Assembly: GCF_900106795.1 (NCBI RefSeq)
Contig: NZ_FNNS01000012.1
Location: 39,103 to 103,102 of the forward strand
Reading direction: 5' to 3'
DNA: 64,000 nt
DNA from: Aequorivita viscosa
GTDB taxonomy: Bacteria > Bacteroidota > Bacteroidia > Flavobacteriales > Flavobacteriaceae
Part shown: positions 26,345 through 35,883 of the stretch, piece by piece
Layout: each line of letters begins with the position of its first letter
Numbering within the stretch: the stretch's first letter is position 1
Program-made: the position numbers and the translations under genes
The notes under the pieces: generated by a model
Told to the model about the DNA's origin: nothing
Database searches by the model: none
The model's input: only the letters and a program-made list of their open reading frames with translations

Positions 26345-26464
26345 TTAAGAAAAAAAAGAATTAATTTTATATAAAGATGAAATGCCTTTGAATAATCTGA
26401 AAAAAGGCGACGAAGCATAAACAAGCATTCCATCTTCCAATAAAAAAACAAATATTATATCCAG

Positions 26465-27841
26465 ATGAAAAAATTAAAAAACATTAAACTTTTAAGCTTC
26501 CTATTCTTTTTAGGAATGATAGCCACTTCTTGTGTACACGACGACGACTTTAGTGTGCCAGAGATTATAGTTGAAGAACCAAACGTAAATGTTAATACTA
26601 GTATCGCTTCTGTAAAAGCAATGTACGATGGATTTAATCCTGTTAAAATTGAAGCAGGCGATGGTTCAACTAATGAAATGTATTTAGAGGCATATGTTAT
26701 TTCTAGCGACGAGTCTGGAAATATCTATAAGCAACTTTTTGTACAAGATTCTCCTGAAAACCCAACCGCTGGAGTTTCAATTTCTACAAACGCTACAGAC
26801 TTATATGCGAAGTTAGAGCCAGGTCGTAAAATTTATTTACGTGTGGACGGACTTTACATTGGTGAATATGCAGGTTTGCCAACGATCGGTGTGCAACAAG
26901 GCGACGAAATAGGGCGAATTGGTGTTGAAGATTTTGAAGAGCGTATTTTAAGATCTACAGTAAGCGAAGAGCTGGTTCCTAGAGTTATGTCTATTTCTGA
27001 AGCTAGTAACCCTGCACGTTTAAGTACATTAGTGAAATTTGAAGATGTTCAGTTTCCAAATGGTCTTGCTGGTGTTGAGGCGTATGGTAACCTAGACAAT
27101 AATTTCGGAGTTAACAGACCTATCGAAGATTGTAACGGAAGCGTTATAATGATGCGTACAAGTGGATATTCCGATTTTAAAAATATGACTTTGCCTTCAG
27201 GTAACGGAAGCGTAACAGCTATCTTAAGCATATTTAATAGCGATATCCAGTTGTTTTTACGCAATACCGATGATGTTCAAATGAACGGTGAACGTTGCGG
27301 TGGTGGTGATGGTCCTGGAGATGCTTTGGCATTACCATTTTCACAAGATTTCGAAGGACAAGCCTCTGGTACTGGAAGTGCTGTAAGCATTGAAGGATGG
27401 ACTAACGTAAACGTTAATGGAGGAACACGCGTTTGGGAAGTGAGAGAATTTGACGGTAATAAATATGCTCAAACTTCGGCATTTAGCTCTAACGAAAACC
27501 CATACGAAACTTGGTTAGTAACTCCAGGTTTAATATTGCCCGAAGGTACATCTCCAAAACTTTCGTTTGGAACTAAAGATGGTTTTAATAATGGAAACGC
27601 GCTTACAATTAAAATTTCAACAGATTTTACTGGCGATGTAACTGCTGCTACTTGGAGCCCGCTAAACGCTACTATCTCTACAGGCAACACTAGTGGATAT
27701 GGTGATAGTTTTGTTCCTTCTGGAGACATCGACCTTTCTGCATACGCTGGACAAGTTGTTTATGTAGCTTATCATTATGTTGGTGCCTCAAACGGTACAA
27801 CAACTACTTATCAAATTGATAATGTATCTGTAGTAGAATAA
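26465..27841 (+). CDS. DUF5689 lipoprotein with choice-of-anchor J domain
   Basis: A 458-residue predicted surface lipoprotein. The signal ends at the lipobox ATSC (about residues 20-23), followed by acidic VHDDDF. DUF5689, an OB-fold-like domain, covers about 40-265 (LEAYVISSDESGNIYKQLFVQD is characteristic). A choice-of-anchor J / cleaved-adhesin-type beta-sandwich fills about 285-458 (LPFSQDFEG, ETWLVTPGL, ending YQIDNVSVVE). DUF5689 OB-like domains may bind nucleic acid, which fits the DNase-fold gene nearby. It is probably co-transcribed with the receptor, perhaps as its surface capture subunit; this is inference. Confidence 0.85.
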   Translation: MKKLKNIKLLSFLFFLGMIATSCVHDDDFSVPEIIVEEPNVNVNTSIASVKAMYDGFNPVKIEAGDGSTNEMYLEAYVISSDESGNIYKQLFVQDSPENPTAGVSISTNATDLYAKLEPGRKIYLRVDGLYIGEYAGLPTIGVQQGDEIGRIGVEDFEERILRSTVSEELVPRVMSISEASNPARLSTLVKFEDVQFPNGLAGVEAYGNLDNNFGVNRPIEDCNGSVIMMRTSGYSDFKNMTLPSGNGSVTAILSIFNSDIQLFLRNTDDVQMNGERCGGGDGPGDALALPFSQDFEGQASGTGSAVSIEGWTNVNVNGGTRVWEVREFDGNKYAQTSAFSSNENPYETWLVTPGLILPEGTSPKLSFGTKDGFNNGNALTIKISTDFTGDVTAATWSPLNATISTGNTSGYGDSFVPSGDIDLSAYAGQVVYVAYHYVGASNGTTTTYQIDNVSVVE

Positions 27842-27866
27842 ATACAGGTTCATTACTGTTATATTG

Positions 27867-27898
27867 AAACCGCTTCCCTTGTGAGGCGGTTTTTTTTT
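27867..27898 (+). terminator. Terminator after the DUF5689 gene
   Basis: The stem AACCGCTTC / GAGGCGGTT (with a G-U pair) is followed by eight T, 27 bp past the stop codon. Confidence 0.8.
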
Positions 27899-28114
27899 AG
27901 GTTATTAATGAAATAGCAAGCTTGTTTTTACAACTGCCTATAGTCCTTTATATGAATGCACCCTTTCTTAAAAGGCAAACCTAAGGTGCTTTTGCAATTA
28001 TATATAACGTGGTAGTTTAGTATGGTTTTCTGATGTTATTTTGATAGTTGAAAGTCGCTTTGTTTTCTGCTAAGAATTTACTTTAGTTGAAATTGACCTT
28101 TTTTGAATCGTAAT

Positions 28115-28431
28115 TCATTGTTGTCCGATTAAGATTCTATGATCTCTTATAAATCAAGTCAACATAGACTTTCGGGAAGCTTCTTACATATGACCTTCGT
28201 TTTCATTTTGTTCAGTATCAAAACCGAAATATTTCAATCTTTTCTATCTTTAAATACTAAGAGATACATTTTCAGTATTGTACAATCTAGTCTTGGCTCG
28301 CGCTTCTACGACAGGCTGGCTTGGTTCTTATAGCGATAGCGGCCCGTTCAAAGACGCCAATTCCAACCTGAATGAATACGTTCAAACGGTCGGTACGGGC
28401 GGGTCTTGTTTCTTTTCTCGGACAATACTGA
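28115..28431. mobile_element. Small inverted-repeat element, copy 2 (longer)
   Basis: A 317-bp relative of the element at 3533-3769. The ends are TTGTCCGA (28121-28128) and TCGGACAA (28418-28425), extending to TCATTGTTGTCCGA against TCAGTATTGTCCGA. Shared internal blocks include TCTAGTCTTGGCTC, GGTTCTT and GGTCTTGTTTCTTT. Compared with copy 1 it carries about 80 extra bases in its right third (around 28300-28403), GC-richer than the surroundings and open in one frame. Copy 1 may be a deletion derivative of this form. Confidence 0.6.
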
Positions 28432-28763
28432 TTGTAATTATAAGAAACCTTAAAGGTCTTTAAGACCCTTGGGGTTTAGTTTCAGAATAGCTCACAGTCT
28501 GCTCTCAATGTTTTCAAGAGCATTTCTTAGAGTTTTCTATTCTATAAAACTACTATTGAAGTAAATCTCCCTATAAACCAAAAATGGAAGTATGATGCTT
28601 AAGGCGTTTAGAAAGCTTTTTAGCCTCAATTTATATAATCCGAAGCGTAGTCAAAGCAACTTTAATATTATGTATTTAAAAGCTCCTTGAGGGTCAAAAA
28701 CTATTGCTATGTATGTAGAGGGTTTACTTTTTATTGTTTGTTTAAAATCGTCCTTATTATAAT

Positions 28764-28806
28764 CAAAAACCCCCGCTACTTCCATTTTGGAAAAGCGAGG
28801 GCTTTC
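28764..28806 (-). terminator. Terminator after the OmpA/TPR gene
   Basis: On the minus strand a long stem, CCCTCGCTTTTCC with GGAAGTAGCGGGG (one mismatch), precedes a T run. It ends the adhesin-sprF-ompA operon, 29 bp after the last stop. Confidence 0.8.
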
Positions 28807-28834
28807 TTGGTTGATTAGCAGTTTTTAAAACTGA

Positions 28835-30727
28835 CTATCTTTGAATAATTATAAATTCTGAACGTCTGTTCTGTTGGTGTTGAGCGTCTGTACATTTTCC
28901 ACCACAGTCCACAGCAGGTTTAGTAGATCCGAAGCCTTCGCCACTGATTCTGTCTCCCGCAATTCCTTTGGTCATTATGTATTGTACAGCACTTTGTGCA
29001 CGTCTTTCAGAAAGCGCTTTGTTGTAAGTGTGGTTACCACGGCTATCTGTATGTGCTTCAATTTTAACAACCATTGAAGGGTTTCGCTTCATTAATTCTA
29101 CCAGTTTATCCAATTCGAAAGCAGCTTGAGGCTTAACATTAGATTTGTCATAATCATACAAAATTGGATTTAAGACAACCTTCTCATCAACAATAAGTTC
29201 TTCAATTGGACGTAAAGCTATAGTGATGTTTTTATCACCTTTCTTAGAAGCACCAATCGATGCTGCATTGCTTTCATATCCTTCCTTAAATGCTTGTACT
29301 ACGTGAGCTTGGTCGCAAGAAAGTTCGAAGTTTCCATTTCCGCTCGCGTTAGTGCTTTTCGATTTTAGCTTATTCTCCATATTGTCAAATAAGTCTAAAC
29401 GTGCGCCAGAAATAGGCTTGTTGGTATTAGCATCAACAACTAGAGCAATAAGGTTAACTTCACAAGATTCAATTCTCTTTATTTTGTAAATGTCATCGCT
29501 TCCTTTTCCACCTTTACGGTCTGAAGATACATATCCTTCTCCTGTAGTTGGATTGTAACGGAATGCAAAATCATCTGCACTGCTATTTACTCCAAGCCCT
29601 AAGTTGGTTACTTTTCCAAACCCAGATCCTTTAGCTTCAGCAGAAAACACGTCTAAGCCACCCATTCCTAAGTGTCCGTCACTACTGAAGTATAATGTTC
29701 CGTCTGAATCAACATAAGGGAAGCCTTCTTTTCCTTCGGTGTTGATTTTATCTCCTAAGTTTTCAGGCTTTCCAAAAGTGCCATTAGATGAAATAGAAAC
29801 TTTATAGATATCGGCCATTCCTTGACCTCCTGGACGATCACTCGTAAAATACAAAGTGCTACCGTCTGGGCTTAAAGCAGGATGGCTCGTAGAGTACTCT
29901 TCATTATTGAAAGGTACTGCTTGAATATTTGTCCATTTTCCGTTAATGTTCTCTGCGTAATAGATGTTTAATTGGCTTACACCTTCTTTATCTTTTTGAA
30001 GTTTCCCTTTGTATAGACCGCTTCTGTCAAAATACATACGCTTTCCATCTGGAGTAATGGCTGGTGTACTTTCGTGATATTTTGTGTTTACATCACCCTT
30101 TAAAAGCTCAGCGTCTTTTTCAACACCACCAATTATAGAAGCTTGGTAGATTTCAAAATAACGCTCATCGTTCCATCCTGAAGATTTACGATTGGTATTT
30201 CTACCTGATGCAAAGTAAAAGTCATTTCCAGCAACTGTTCCGCCAAATTCGGAGTACTCCGTGTTTATAGCCTCAAGGTTTGTCGCAGTAAATTTTTGTG
30301 CACTTTCATCAATAATTTTTGGTAAATAATCTGGGTTCTTCATGAAAGCAATGGCTCTAGAGTCTGATGGCTTCATTTCAGAGAATTGCTTCATATAAGT
30401 ATTATAGTCGCTAAACTTGCCATTAGCTTTTAATGTTTGTGCATAGTTATAGACTATTTCAGGATCAACGTTTTTCCCTTTTACAACTCTTTTGTAGTAG
30501 GTCTCGGCTTGTTTTGTGTCATTTACAAAGTAATAGCTATTGCCTAAACGTTCATAGACGTAGGCACTAGCTTCACCTTTCTTTAACAATTTTTGATATG
30601 CCTCTGCGGCGTCAGTATATTGAAGGCGATCGTAATATTGATCGGCCTTTTTGGTTTTACTATTTTGAGCGGTAACCATTGTGGTACCGACCGCGAGGAT
30701 TAGTAGTATAGTATATATTTTCTTCAT
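28835..30727 (-). CDS. OmpA family protein with TPR and PD40 propeller (PorE/SprE-partner type)
   Basis: A 630-residue protein. A signal peptide (1-20, ending TMVTAQ) is followed by TPR units (about 25-130, YTDAAEAYQKLLKKGEASAYVYERLGNSYY region), PD40/WD40-like blades (about 215-420; HPALSPDGSTLYFTSDRPGG, EGFPYVDSDGTLYFSSDG), a carboxypeptidase-like domain (about 425-505) and an OmpA peptidoglycan-binding domain (about 515-630, IEAHTDSRGNHTYN). This order is found in T9SS-associated proteins such as PorE. It is the last gene of an operon with sprF and a type B adhesin, so it probably helps anchor or export that adhesin at the cell wall. Confidence 0.9.
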   Translation of the reverse strand: MKKIYTILLILAVGTTMVTAQNSKTKKADQYYDRLQYTDAAEAYQKLLKKGEASAYVYERLGNSYYFVNDTKQAETYYKRVVKGKNVDPEIVYNYAQTLKANGKFSDYNTYMKQFSEMKPSDSRAIAFMKNPDYLPKIIDESAQKFTATNLEAINTEYSEFGGTVAGNDFYFASGRNTNRKSSGWNDERYFEIYQASIIGGVEKDAELLKGDVNTKYHESTPAITPDGKRMYFDRSGLYKGKLQKDKEGVSQLNIYYAENINGKWTNIQAVPFNNEEYSTSHPALSPDGSTLYFTSDRPGGQGMADIYKVSISSNGTFGKPENLGDKINTEGKEGFPYVDSDGTLYFSSDGHLGMGGLDVFSAEAKGSGFGKVTNLGLGVNSSADDFAFRYNPTTGEGYVSSDRKGGKGSDDIYKIKRIESCEVNLIALVVDANTNKPISGARLDLFDNMENKLKSKSTNASGNGNFELSCDQAHVVQAFKEGYESNAASIGASKKGDKNITIALRPIEELIVDEKVVLNPILYDYDKSNVKPQAAFELDKLVELMKRNPSMVVKIEAHTDSRGNHTYNKALSERRAQSAVQYIMTKGIAGDRISGEGFGSTKPAVDCGGKCTDAQHQQNRRSEFIIIQR

Positions 30728-30750
30728 CTTAAATGAAATTAATTAGGTTA

Positions 30751-31668
30751 TTAGAAGAATCTTGGTGAACGTAAAATACGTGGCTTAAAGAACACATCAA
30801 AAGTAAGTACTACTTCGTGTGAAGCTGGTCCAACAGTCTTAATATCCGACGTTACGTGGTCGTATGCATATCCAATACGCACGTTGGGAGTTACTTGAAA
30901 TCCAACCAAACCACTAAAGGAGTCGTCTACTCTATAAGACGCACCAAGTTCAAACTTATCATAGAATAGTGCATTCAAGTTTCCGTCAAAAGAAACTGGT
31001 GCATCAAACGCAGATTTTACCATTACAGAAGGCTTCAACTTAAAATTGTCTGTAACTTGAAATACATATCCAGCTGTTCCGAAAAAGTGATTGGTTTCAG
31101 AACCTAATTTCATTCCGTTTTCATCAAGGTGAACAGACTTTAACATATTTGGAACCGAGATACCTACGTAAAACTTATCTCCGTAAAGAAAAGCTCCAGC
31201 TCCAATGTTAGGATAGGTATTATTAATGTTTTCTGCAAAAAACGGGTCATTTGGATCTTGTAAATCCAAATTAGAAAGCCCTACATCGTGAAATGTCGCT
31301 CCCGCTTGAATACCTAAAGCCAATTTAATACTGCTTGACATTTGTAATGTATACGAGAAGTCTGCAAAAACATTTGTTTCTGTTACAGGACCTAACTCAT
31401 CTCTAATAGCAGATAAACCGATACCTATTTTTTCACTAATTGGAGTATGTGCTGCAAAAGTGAAGGTTACTGGACTGTCGTCCATGCCACTCCACTGGTT
31501 ACGGTATAGTGCTGTAAGGGAAAGGCTTTCCTTCGACCCCGCATAAGCAGGGTTAATTACGTTCATATTGTACATGTACTGAGTGTATTGCGGATCTTGT
31601 TGCGCTTGCGACTCCTGAAAGAGCAGAACCGTTACTAACACTGTTAGGATATATATATGTTTTTTCAT
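30751..31668 (-). CDS. Type IX secretion membrane protein, PorP/SprF family
   Basis: A PorP/SprF outer-membrane barrel of about 305 residues when started at ATG 31668; the longer frame from 31701 adds 11 residues in front of an otherwise normal signal peptide (ending FQESQAQ). Family hallmarks are QDPQYTQYMYNMNVINPAYAGS right after the signal, and YRNQWSGM. In Flavobacterium johnsoniae, SprF is needed to export the adhesin SprB through the T9SS, and paralogues serve neighbouring adhesins with type B C-terminal domains. This gene lies between such an adhesin and an OmpA protein. Confidence 0.93.
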   Translation of the reverse strand: MKKHIYILTVLVTVLLFQESQAQQDPQYTQYMYNMNVINPAYAGSKESLSLTALYRNQWSGMDDSPVTFTFAAHTPISEKIGIGLSAIRDELGPVTETNVFADFSYTLQMSSSIKLALGIQAGATFHDVGLSNLDLQDPNDPFFAENINNTYPNIGAGAFLYGDKFYVGISVPNMLKSVHLDENGMKLGSETNHFFGTAGYVFQVTDNFKLKPSVMVKSAFDAPVSFDGNLNALFYDKFELGASYRVDDSFSGLVGFQVTPNVRIGYAYDHVTSDIKTVGPASHEVVLTFDVFFKPRILRSPRFF

Positions 31669-31706
31669 TTTTATCTTTTTGGTAGTTAAAAAGTGTCTCA
31701 TGATTT

Positions 31707-34205
31707 TTAGTTAGCCTTTTGGTTAAGATAGATCCAACCTGTAGCTTGTTGGCCATAGACACTATCGTTCCCTGCAAGGTCGATTACGTAGAAATACGTT
31801 CCCGTTGGCAAATCATTTCCATTTTTAGATTGACCTTTCCATTGATTTGTGTAGTTAACTTGCTCAAAAACTATAGCACCGTAACGGTTAAAAATCTGTA
31901 GTTTTTTAATTCCAGTTCTGTCATTAAGGAAAGTAAGGTCTAGAACATCATTAAACCCATCTCCGTTTGGTGAAATTCCTTGAGAAATAACACAGTTTCC
32001 AACAGGGTAAAGGGTAACGTCGATAGAGTCTTCACCGGTACAACCGCCTGTAGAAATAATAACGCTGTAGGTTTGAGTTCCCATTAAACCAGCGTCTAGA
32101 GATATATCTAAAGTACTGTTTGTTTCACCTGCTATTACATTACCATTTAATAACCATTGGTAAGTTACACCTTCTTCTGAAGTAGTAGCTGTTATGGTTT
32201 GAGTTTCATTAGGACACGTTTGGAAATCGGCGCCAAGTGTAACTTCAAGATCATCACGGCCGCTAACAATTATAGAGTCTTCACCTGTACAGCCATTCGC
32301 ATCTGTTACAATTACTGAATATTCGCCTACTTCAAAGATCTCTAAAGTTTGATTTGTTTCACCAGCTAGTAATACACCATTCATAAACCATTCAAAAGTC
32401 ATGTTTGAAGCATCATTTACAGTTGCAGTAATTGTGGTATTAGCTTCAAAACAACTTTCGAAGTCATCTCCTAAACTCACAACAATTGGTTCGGTAAATG
32501 TTACCACAATACTATCTGTAGCAGTACAACTACCAATTGAAATATCTAAGGTGTAGGTTCCAGTTTCACTTACAGTAATTGTAGGTGTGGTTTCTCCAGT
32601 ACTCCATAAAAATGTTACACCTGTTGTTCCGCCTGGTATAGTAGGAACAATTTCGAAAGTACCACCAGCACAAACAACTTTATCTGGACCCAAGTCTAAG
32701 ATAGGTTGGTTTGAAATAATAATATCTATAGTAAAAGTTTCTTGACTACAAGGAGCGTAGGTTACAGTAACATTATAGGTGCCTCCTACGGTTGGAGTAA
32801 AAGTGGCATCAGTTGAAACTACTGTTCCAGAAGAATCTGTCCATTCATAAGTTACTAAAGTAAGGTCGATTCCTGGGGTCGTTGGAGTAGCGTCTAGAAC
32901 CGGTATTGGGTCTATTGAACAGATTTGAAGCTCAGTAGGCAAATCATTTGAAAGATCAACTGTTTCGCCAAAAGATAATTCAACACTGTCTATTATACTA
33001 CAATCACCTTTTGTAACTTCTAGCGTATATATTCCTGAATCGGTAACAGTTATTGTAGGGGTTGTTTCTCCTCCTGGACTCCATAAATAGGTTGCGCCAG
33101 TAATATCTCCAGTAATAGTAGGAACTATTTCGTATGAAGGAACATCACATAGTGCTAAGTCTGGACCTAAATCAAGAGTTAAATCAAAATCTCCATCTAA
33201 AGAAACTTGAACGTCATCGGTTACAGTAACAACATCACCATTACAGTTTGTGTAAACAGCTTGTGCTGTGTAAACAGTAACCGGATCTGTTGGACAAACA
33301 GTAATGGTTGGGTTTGTGCTTATCTCGTTTCCATCAGCATCTAACCAGGAAAACACAACATTTGGTGGGCCATTTGGAGTAAATCTCCATGCTTCGTTTG
33401 TGGCAGACCAGTTACCTGTGTTTCTACCAGGTGCGGTTTCTCCTATAGTACCATCTTGGTTTTGAATACCTATTACAGCATTTCCATCGTTCCAAGTACA
33501 ACCTCCTGGTCTGTCTTGAATGTATACTTCAATAACGTTGGTTGTTTCATACATTACTATTTGTGAAGTAAGGCTTGAACCAGAACAAGCACTACCGAAA
33601 TAAGGAATGCCAGGGAAGTTTACAACCATAGTTCGGTCTGGTGCATCACCAAAAACTGTCCAATTTATATTTCCTGAGCCTCCAACTGCTGGATTCACAT
33701 CCATATAAGGTCCAAAAATAGCGGTGTGGAATAGGTTAGGGTCTGGAATTGATTCGTCAAAAGACCAATCGCAAAAACCACCAGGAGTGTTTTGTGCCAA
33801 GTCGAAAGAAACAACTGCGTTTGAACCAATAACCATTTCTGTATAAGTTTCACCGTAAAAGCAAAAATCAAATGGCAAGGTGATTGCAGATGACCATCTG
33901 TCATCAATATTCACAGAAACCGGCGTTCCTCCTGTAAAAGGGAACGGTGGTGCGTAGGGAATAGATGAAACTGCATAGTCACTAGTGTCACCAGTATATA
34001 GGTAGCTGGCGTTAAGTTCGGTACAGTCTTCATTACAAGGTATCTCAATATCTTCTCCTGCATCTACATTTGGATGCCCTGGCCCTTGAGCAAGCGCCTG
34101 TAGAGATATCGCAACGAAACTGAATAGCAAGAAAGTGTTTCTTGCAAAGTTCACCTTAAGAAAATTGAGGCAACTTCGTAAACAAGGGGGTAATTTTTTC
34201 TTCAT
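31707..34205 (-). CDS. Type B T9SS adhesin (gliding-motility-associated C-terminal domain)
   Basis: About 832 residues from ATG 34205; the 25 extra residues possible from 34280 precede a proper signal (hydrophobic NTFLLFSFVAISLQALAQG). The N-terminal half carries a large beta domain (about 40-290, with YGETYTEMVIGSNAVVSFDL) and then repeated Ig/PKD-like modules of about 75-90 residues, each with a pattern like YLWSPGGETTPTITVTDSGIYTL. The C-terminus (about 735-832, GISPNGDGFNDVLDL to ATGWIYLNQ) is the CHU_C type B sorting domain. It would be secreted by the T9SS with the adjacent SprF. Probably a surface adhesin; the ligand is unknown. Confidence 0.92.
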   Translation of the reverse strand: MKKKLPPCLRSCLNFLKVNFARNTFLLFSFVAISLQALAQGPGHPNVDAGEDIEIPCNEDCTELNASYLYTGDTSDYAVSSIPYAPPFPFTGGTPVSVNIDDRWSSAITLPFDFCFYGETYTEMVIGSNAVVSFDLAQNTPGGFCDWSFDESIPDPNLFHTAIFGPYMDVNPAVGGSGNINWTVFGDAPDRTMVVNFPGIPYFGSACSGSSLTSQIVMYETTNVIEVYIQDRPGGCTWNDGNAVIGIQNQDGTIGETAPGRNTGNWSATNEAWRFTPNGPPNVVFSWLDADGNEISTNPTITVCPTDPVTVYTAQAVYTNCNGDVVTVTDDVQVSLDGDFDLTLDLGPDLALCDVPSYEIVPTITGDITGATYLWSPGGETTPTITVTDSGIYTLEVTKGDCSIIDSVELSFGETVDLSNDLPTELQICSIDPIPVLDATPTTPGIDLTLVTYEWTDSSGTVVSTDATFTPTVGGTYNVTVTYAPCSQETFTIDIIISNQPILDLGPDKVVCAGGTFEIVPTIPGGTTGVTFLWSTGETTPTITVSETGTYTLDISIGSCTATDSIVVTFTEPIVVSLGDDFESCFEANTTITATVNDASNMTFEWFMNGVLLAGETNQTLEIFEVGEYSVIVTDANGCTGEDSIIVSGRDDLEVTLGADFQTCPNETQTITATTSEEGVTYQWLLNGNVIAGETNSTLDISLDAGLMGTQTYSVIISTGGCTGEDSIDVTLYPVGNCVISQGISPNGDGFNDVLDLTFLNDRTGIKKLQIFNRYGAIVFEQVNYTNQWKGQSKNGNDLPTGTYFYVIDLAGNDSVYGQQATGWIYLNQKAN

Positions 34206-34522
34206 AAAGCATTGGTTGAAAATTATCGTATTTAAGTTAAAATTTTTAACAGCCGAATATAATAAATTTATAGTAATCATCGCTAGGAATTGTGTGTTAA
34301 CTTTTAATTTTTGTTGATAATCAGGTTGCTCACGATTTTTAAAATAATATCAAGACGCGATTTATTGAATGATAAAAGACTAAATATCCTGAGAGTGGTG
34401 TTAAAAACCTCTTAAATTAACATTATCATTGATTGCTTTTTAATGATTAATAGTGAATGGGTTGTTTTAGTTAAATATATTCAAATGCTGTAAACAACAG
34501 AAATACCTTCCTCAGGGTTTTG

Positions 34523-34530
34523 TACATTTG
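34523..34530 (+). promoter_or_regulatory. -7 box of hflX
   Basis: TACATTTG matches TAnnTTTG, 26 bp before the hflX ATG; no matching TTG at the proper distance. Confidence 0.4.
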
Positions 34531-34556
34531 TCCTATATATAACGTATATTAAGCTT

Positions 34557-35768
34557 ATGATAGATCAAACAGATATTTCCTACGAAAGAACAATACTTAT
34601 TGGACTAATTACACAATACCAAAATGAGGAGATGAGTGATGAATACTTAGACGAGCTAGAGTTTCTCGCTTTTACGGCAGGTGGTGAGGTGTTAAAGCGG
34701 TTTACTCAAAAAATGGAAGTGCCCAATCCTAAAACTTTTATTGGAACTGGAAAATTGGAAGAGGTTAGGCAATATGTAGAAGAACACGAAATTGGAGTCG
34801 CCATTTTTGATGATGAACTTTCACCAGCCCAACAAAAAAATATTGAACGCATCCTACAATGCAAAATTATTGATAGAACTAATTTAATATTAGACATTTT
34901 TGCCCAAAGAGCACAAACCAGTTATGCACGAACGCAGGTAGAATTGGCACAATACGAATATTTGTTACCAAGATTGGTAGGAATGTGGACTCACTTAGAA
35001 CGACAGCGTGGTGGTATTGGAATGCGTGGGCCTGGTGAGCGAGAAATTGAAACAGATAGACGAATTGTACGCGACAGAATATCTTTACTAAAGGATAAAT
35101 TGAAAAAAATTGACCGCCAAATGGATGTTCAACGCGGCAATCGCGGATCGTTAGTTCGTGTTGCTTTGGTAGGGTATACAAATGTTGGAAAATCTACATT
35201 AATGAATGCCATTAGTAAAAGTGAAGTTTTTGCCGAAAATAAACTTTTTGCCACGCTAGATACTACAGTGCGTAAGGTTGTAATTGGTAACCTTCCATTT
35301 TTATTGACCGATACGGTAGGGTTTATCAGAAAATTACCTACCCAACTTGTTGAGTCTTTTAAAGGAACATTAGACGAGGTTAGAGAATCGGATTTGTTGT
35401 TGCACGTAGTCGATATCTCACACCCTTCATTTGAGCATCATATAGACTCGGTGAATAAAGTTTTAGAAGAAATAGGAAGCGCAGATAAACCAACAGTTAT
35501 GGTTTTTAATAAAATTGACGCTTATAAACCTGAAGAAATTGATGAAGACGATTTAATGACCGAAAAGACCACGGCTCATTATACATTAGAAGAATGGAAA
35601 CAGACCTGGATGGCAAAAGTAAACGGTGATGCCATTTTTATTTCTGCCCTAAACAAAGAAAACTTTGATGAGTTCCGAAAAATGGTCTATGAAAAAGTTA
35701 AGGAAATACATACTACACGCTTTCCTTACAATGATTTTCTTTATTCCGAATACGACGGAGAAGAGTAA
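34557..35768 (+). CDS. hflX: GTPase HflX
   Basis: A 403-residue ribosome-associated GTPase that splits stalled or heat-damaged 70S ribosomes. The HflX N-terminal domain (about 5-105, NPKTFIGTGKLEEV) is followed by a coiled segment with the signature ERQRGGIGMRGPGE, then the G domain: G1 GYTNVGKST (about 206-214), G2 ATLDTT, G3 DTVGFIRKLP and G4 FNKID. The length is typical. A single-gene unit with its own -7 box and terminator, divergent from the adhesin operon. Confidence 0.95.
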   Translation: MIDQTDISYERTILIGLITQYQNEEMSDEYLDELEFLAFTAGGEVLKRFTQKMEVPNPKTFIGTGKLEEVRQYVEEHEIGVAIFDDELSPAQQKNIERILQCKIIDRTNLILDIFAQRAQTSYARTQVELAQYEYLLPRLVGMWTHLERQRGGIGMRGPGEREIETDRRIVRDRISLLKDKLKKIDRQMDVQRGNRGSLVRVALVGYTNVGKSTLMNAISKSEVFAENKLFATLDTTVRKVVIGNLPFLLTDTVGFIRKLPTQLVESFKGTLDEVRESDLLLHVVDISHPSFEHHIDSVNKVLEEIGSADKPTVMVFNKIDAYKPEEIDEDDLMTEKTTAHYTLEEWKQTWMAKVNGDAIFISALNKENFDEFRKMVYEKVKEIHTTRFPYNDFLYSEYDGEE

Positions 35769-35790
35769 AATTTAATACGGTACAATTGTT

Positions 35791-35830
35791 AACTGTTTCC
35801 AAAAATGCAACCTTTTGGAAGCAGTTTTTT
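35791..35830 (+). terminator. Terminator after hflX
   Basis: AACTGTTTCCAAAA (35791-35804) pairs with TTTTGGAAGCAGTT (35813-35826), 14 bp with one G-U, followed by a T run. Confidence 0.8.
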
Positions 35831-35883
35831 TAAGTGACATTAAGAATGGTTTAATAAGGAGGTTTTCTGTGGAAAATATCTTT

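Larger units (their letters stand above)
27899..28834. other. Long stretch without a gene, holding the second inverted-repeat element
   Basis: No credible gene. It contains the 317-bp element at 28115-28431, a diverged palindrome near 28447-28470 (AAAGGTCTTTAAGACCCTT) of the spacer-repeat type, and the minus-strand terminator at 28764-28806. The rest is AT-rich and unremarkable. Two short ORFs lie inside the element and look like decayed sequence. Confidence 0.6.

Noticed and set aside
28139..28463. Two small ORFs of 61-64 residues
   Set aside because: They lie inside the inverted-repeat element and are not kept open in its other copy.
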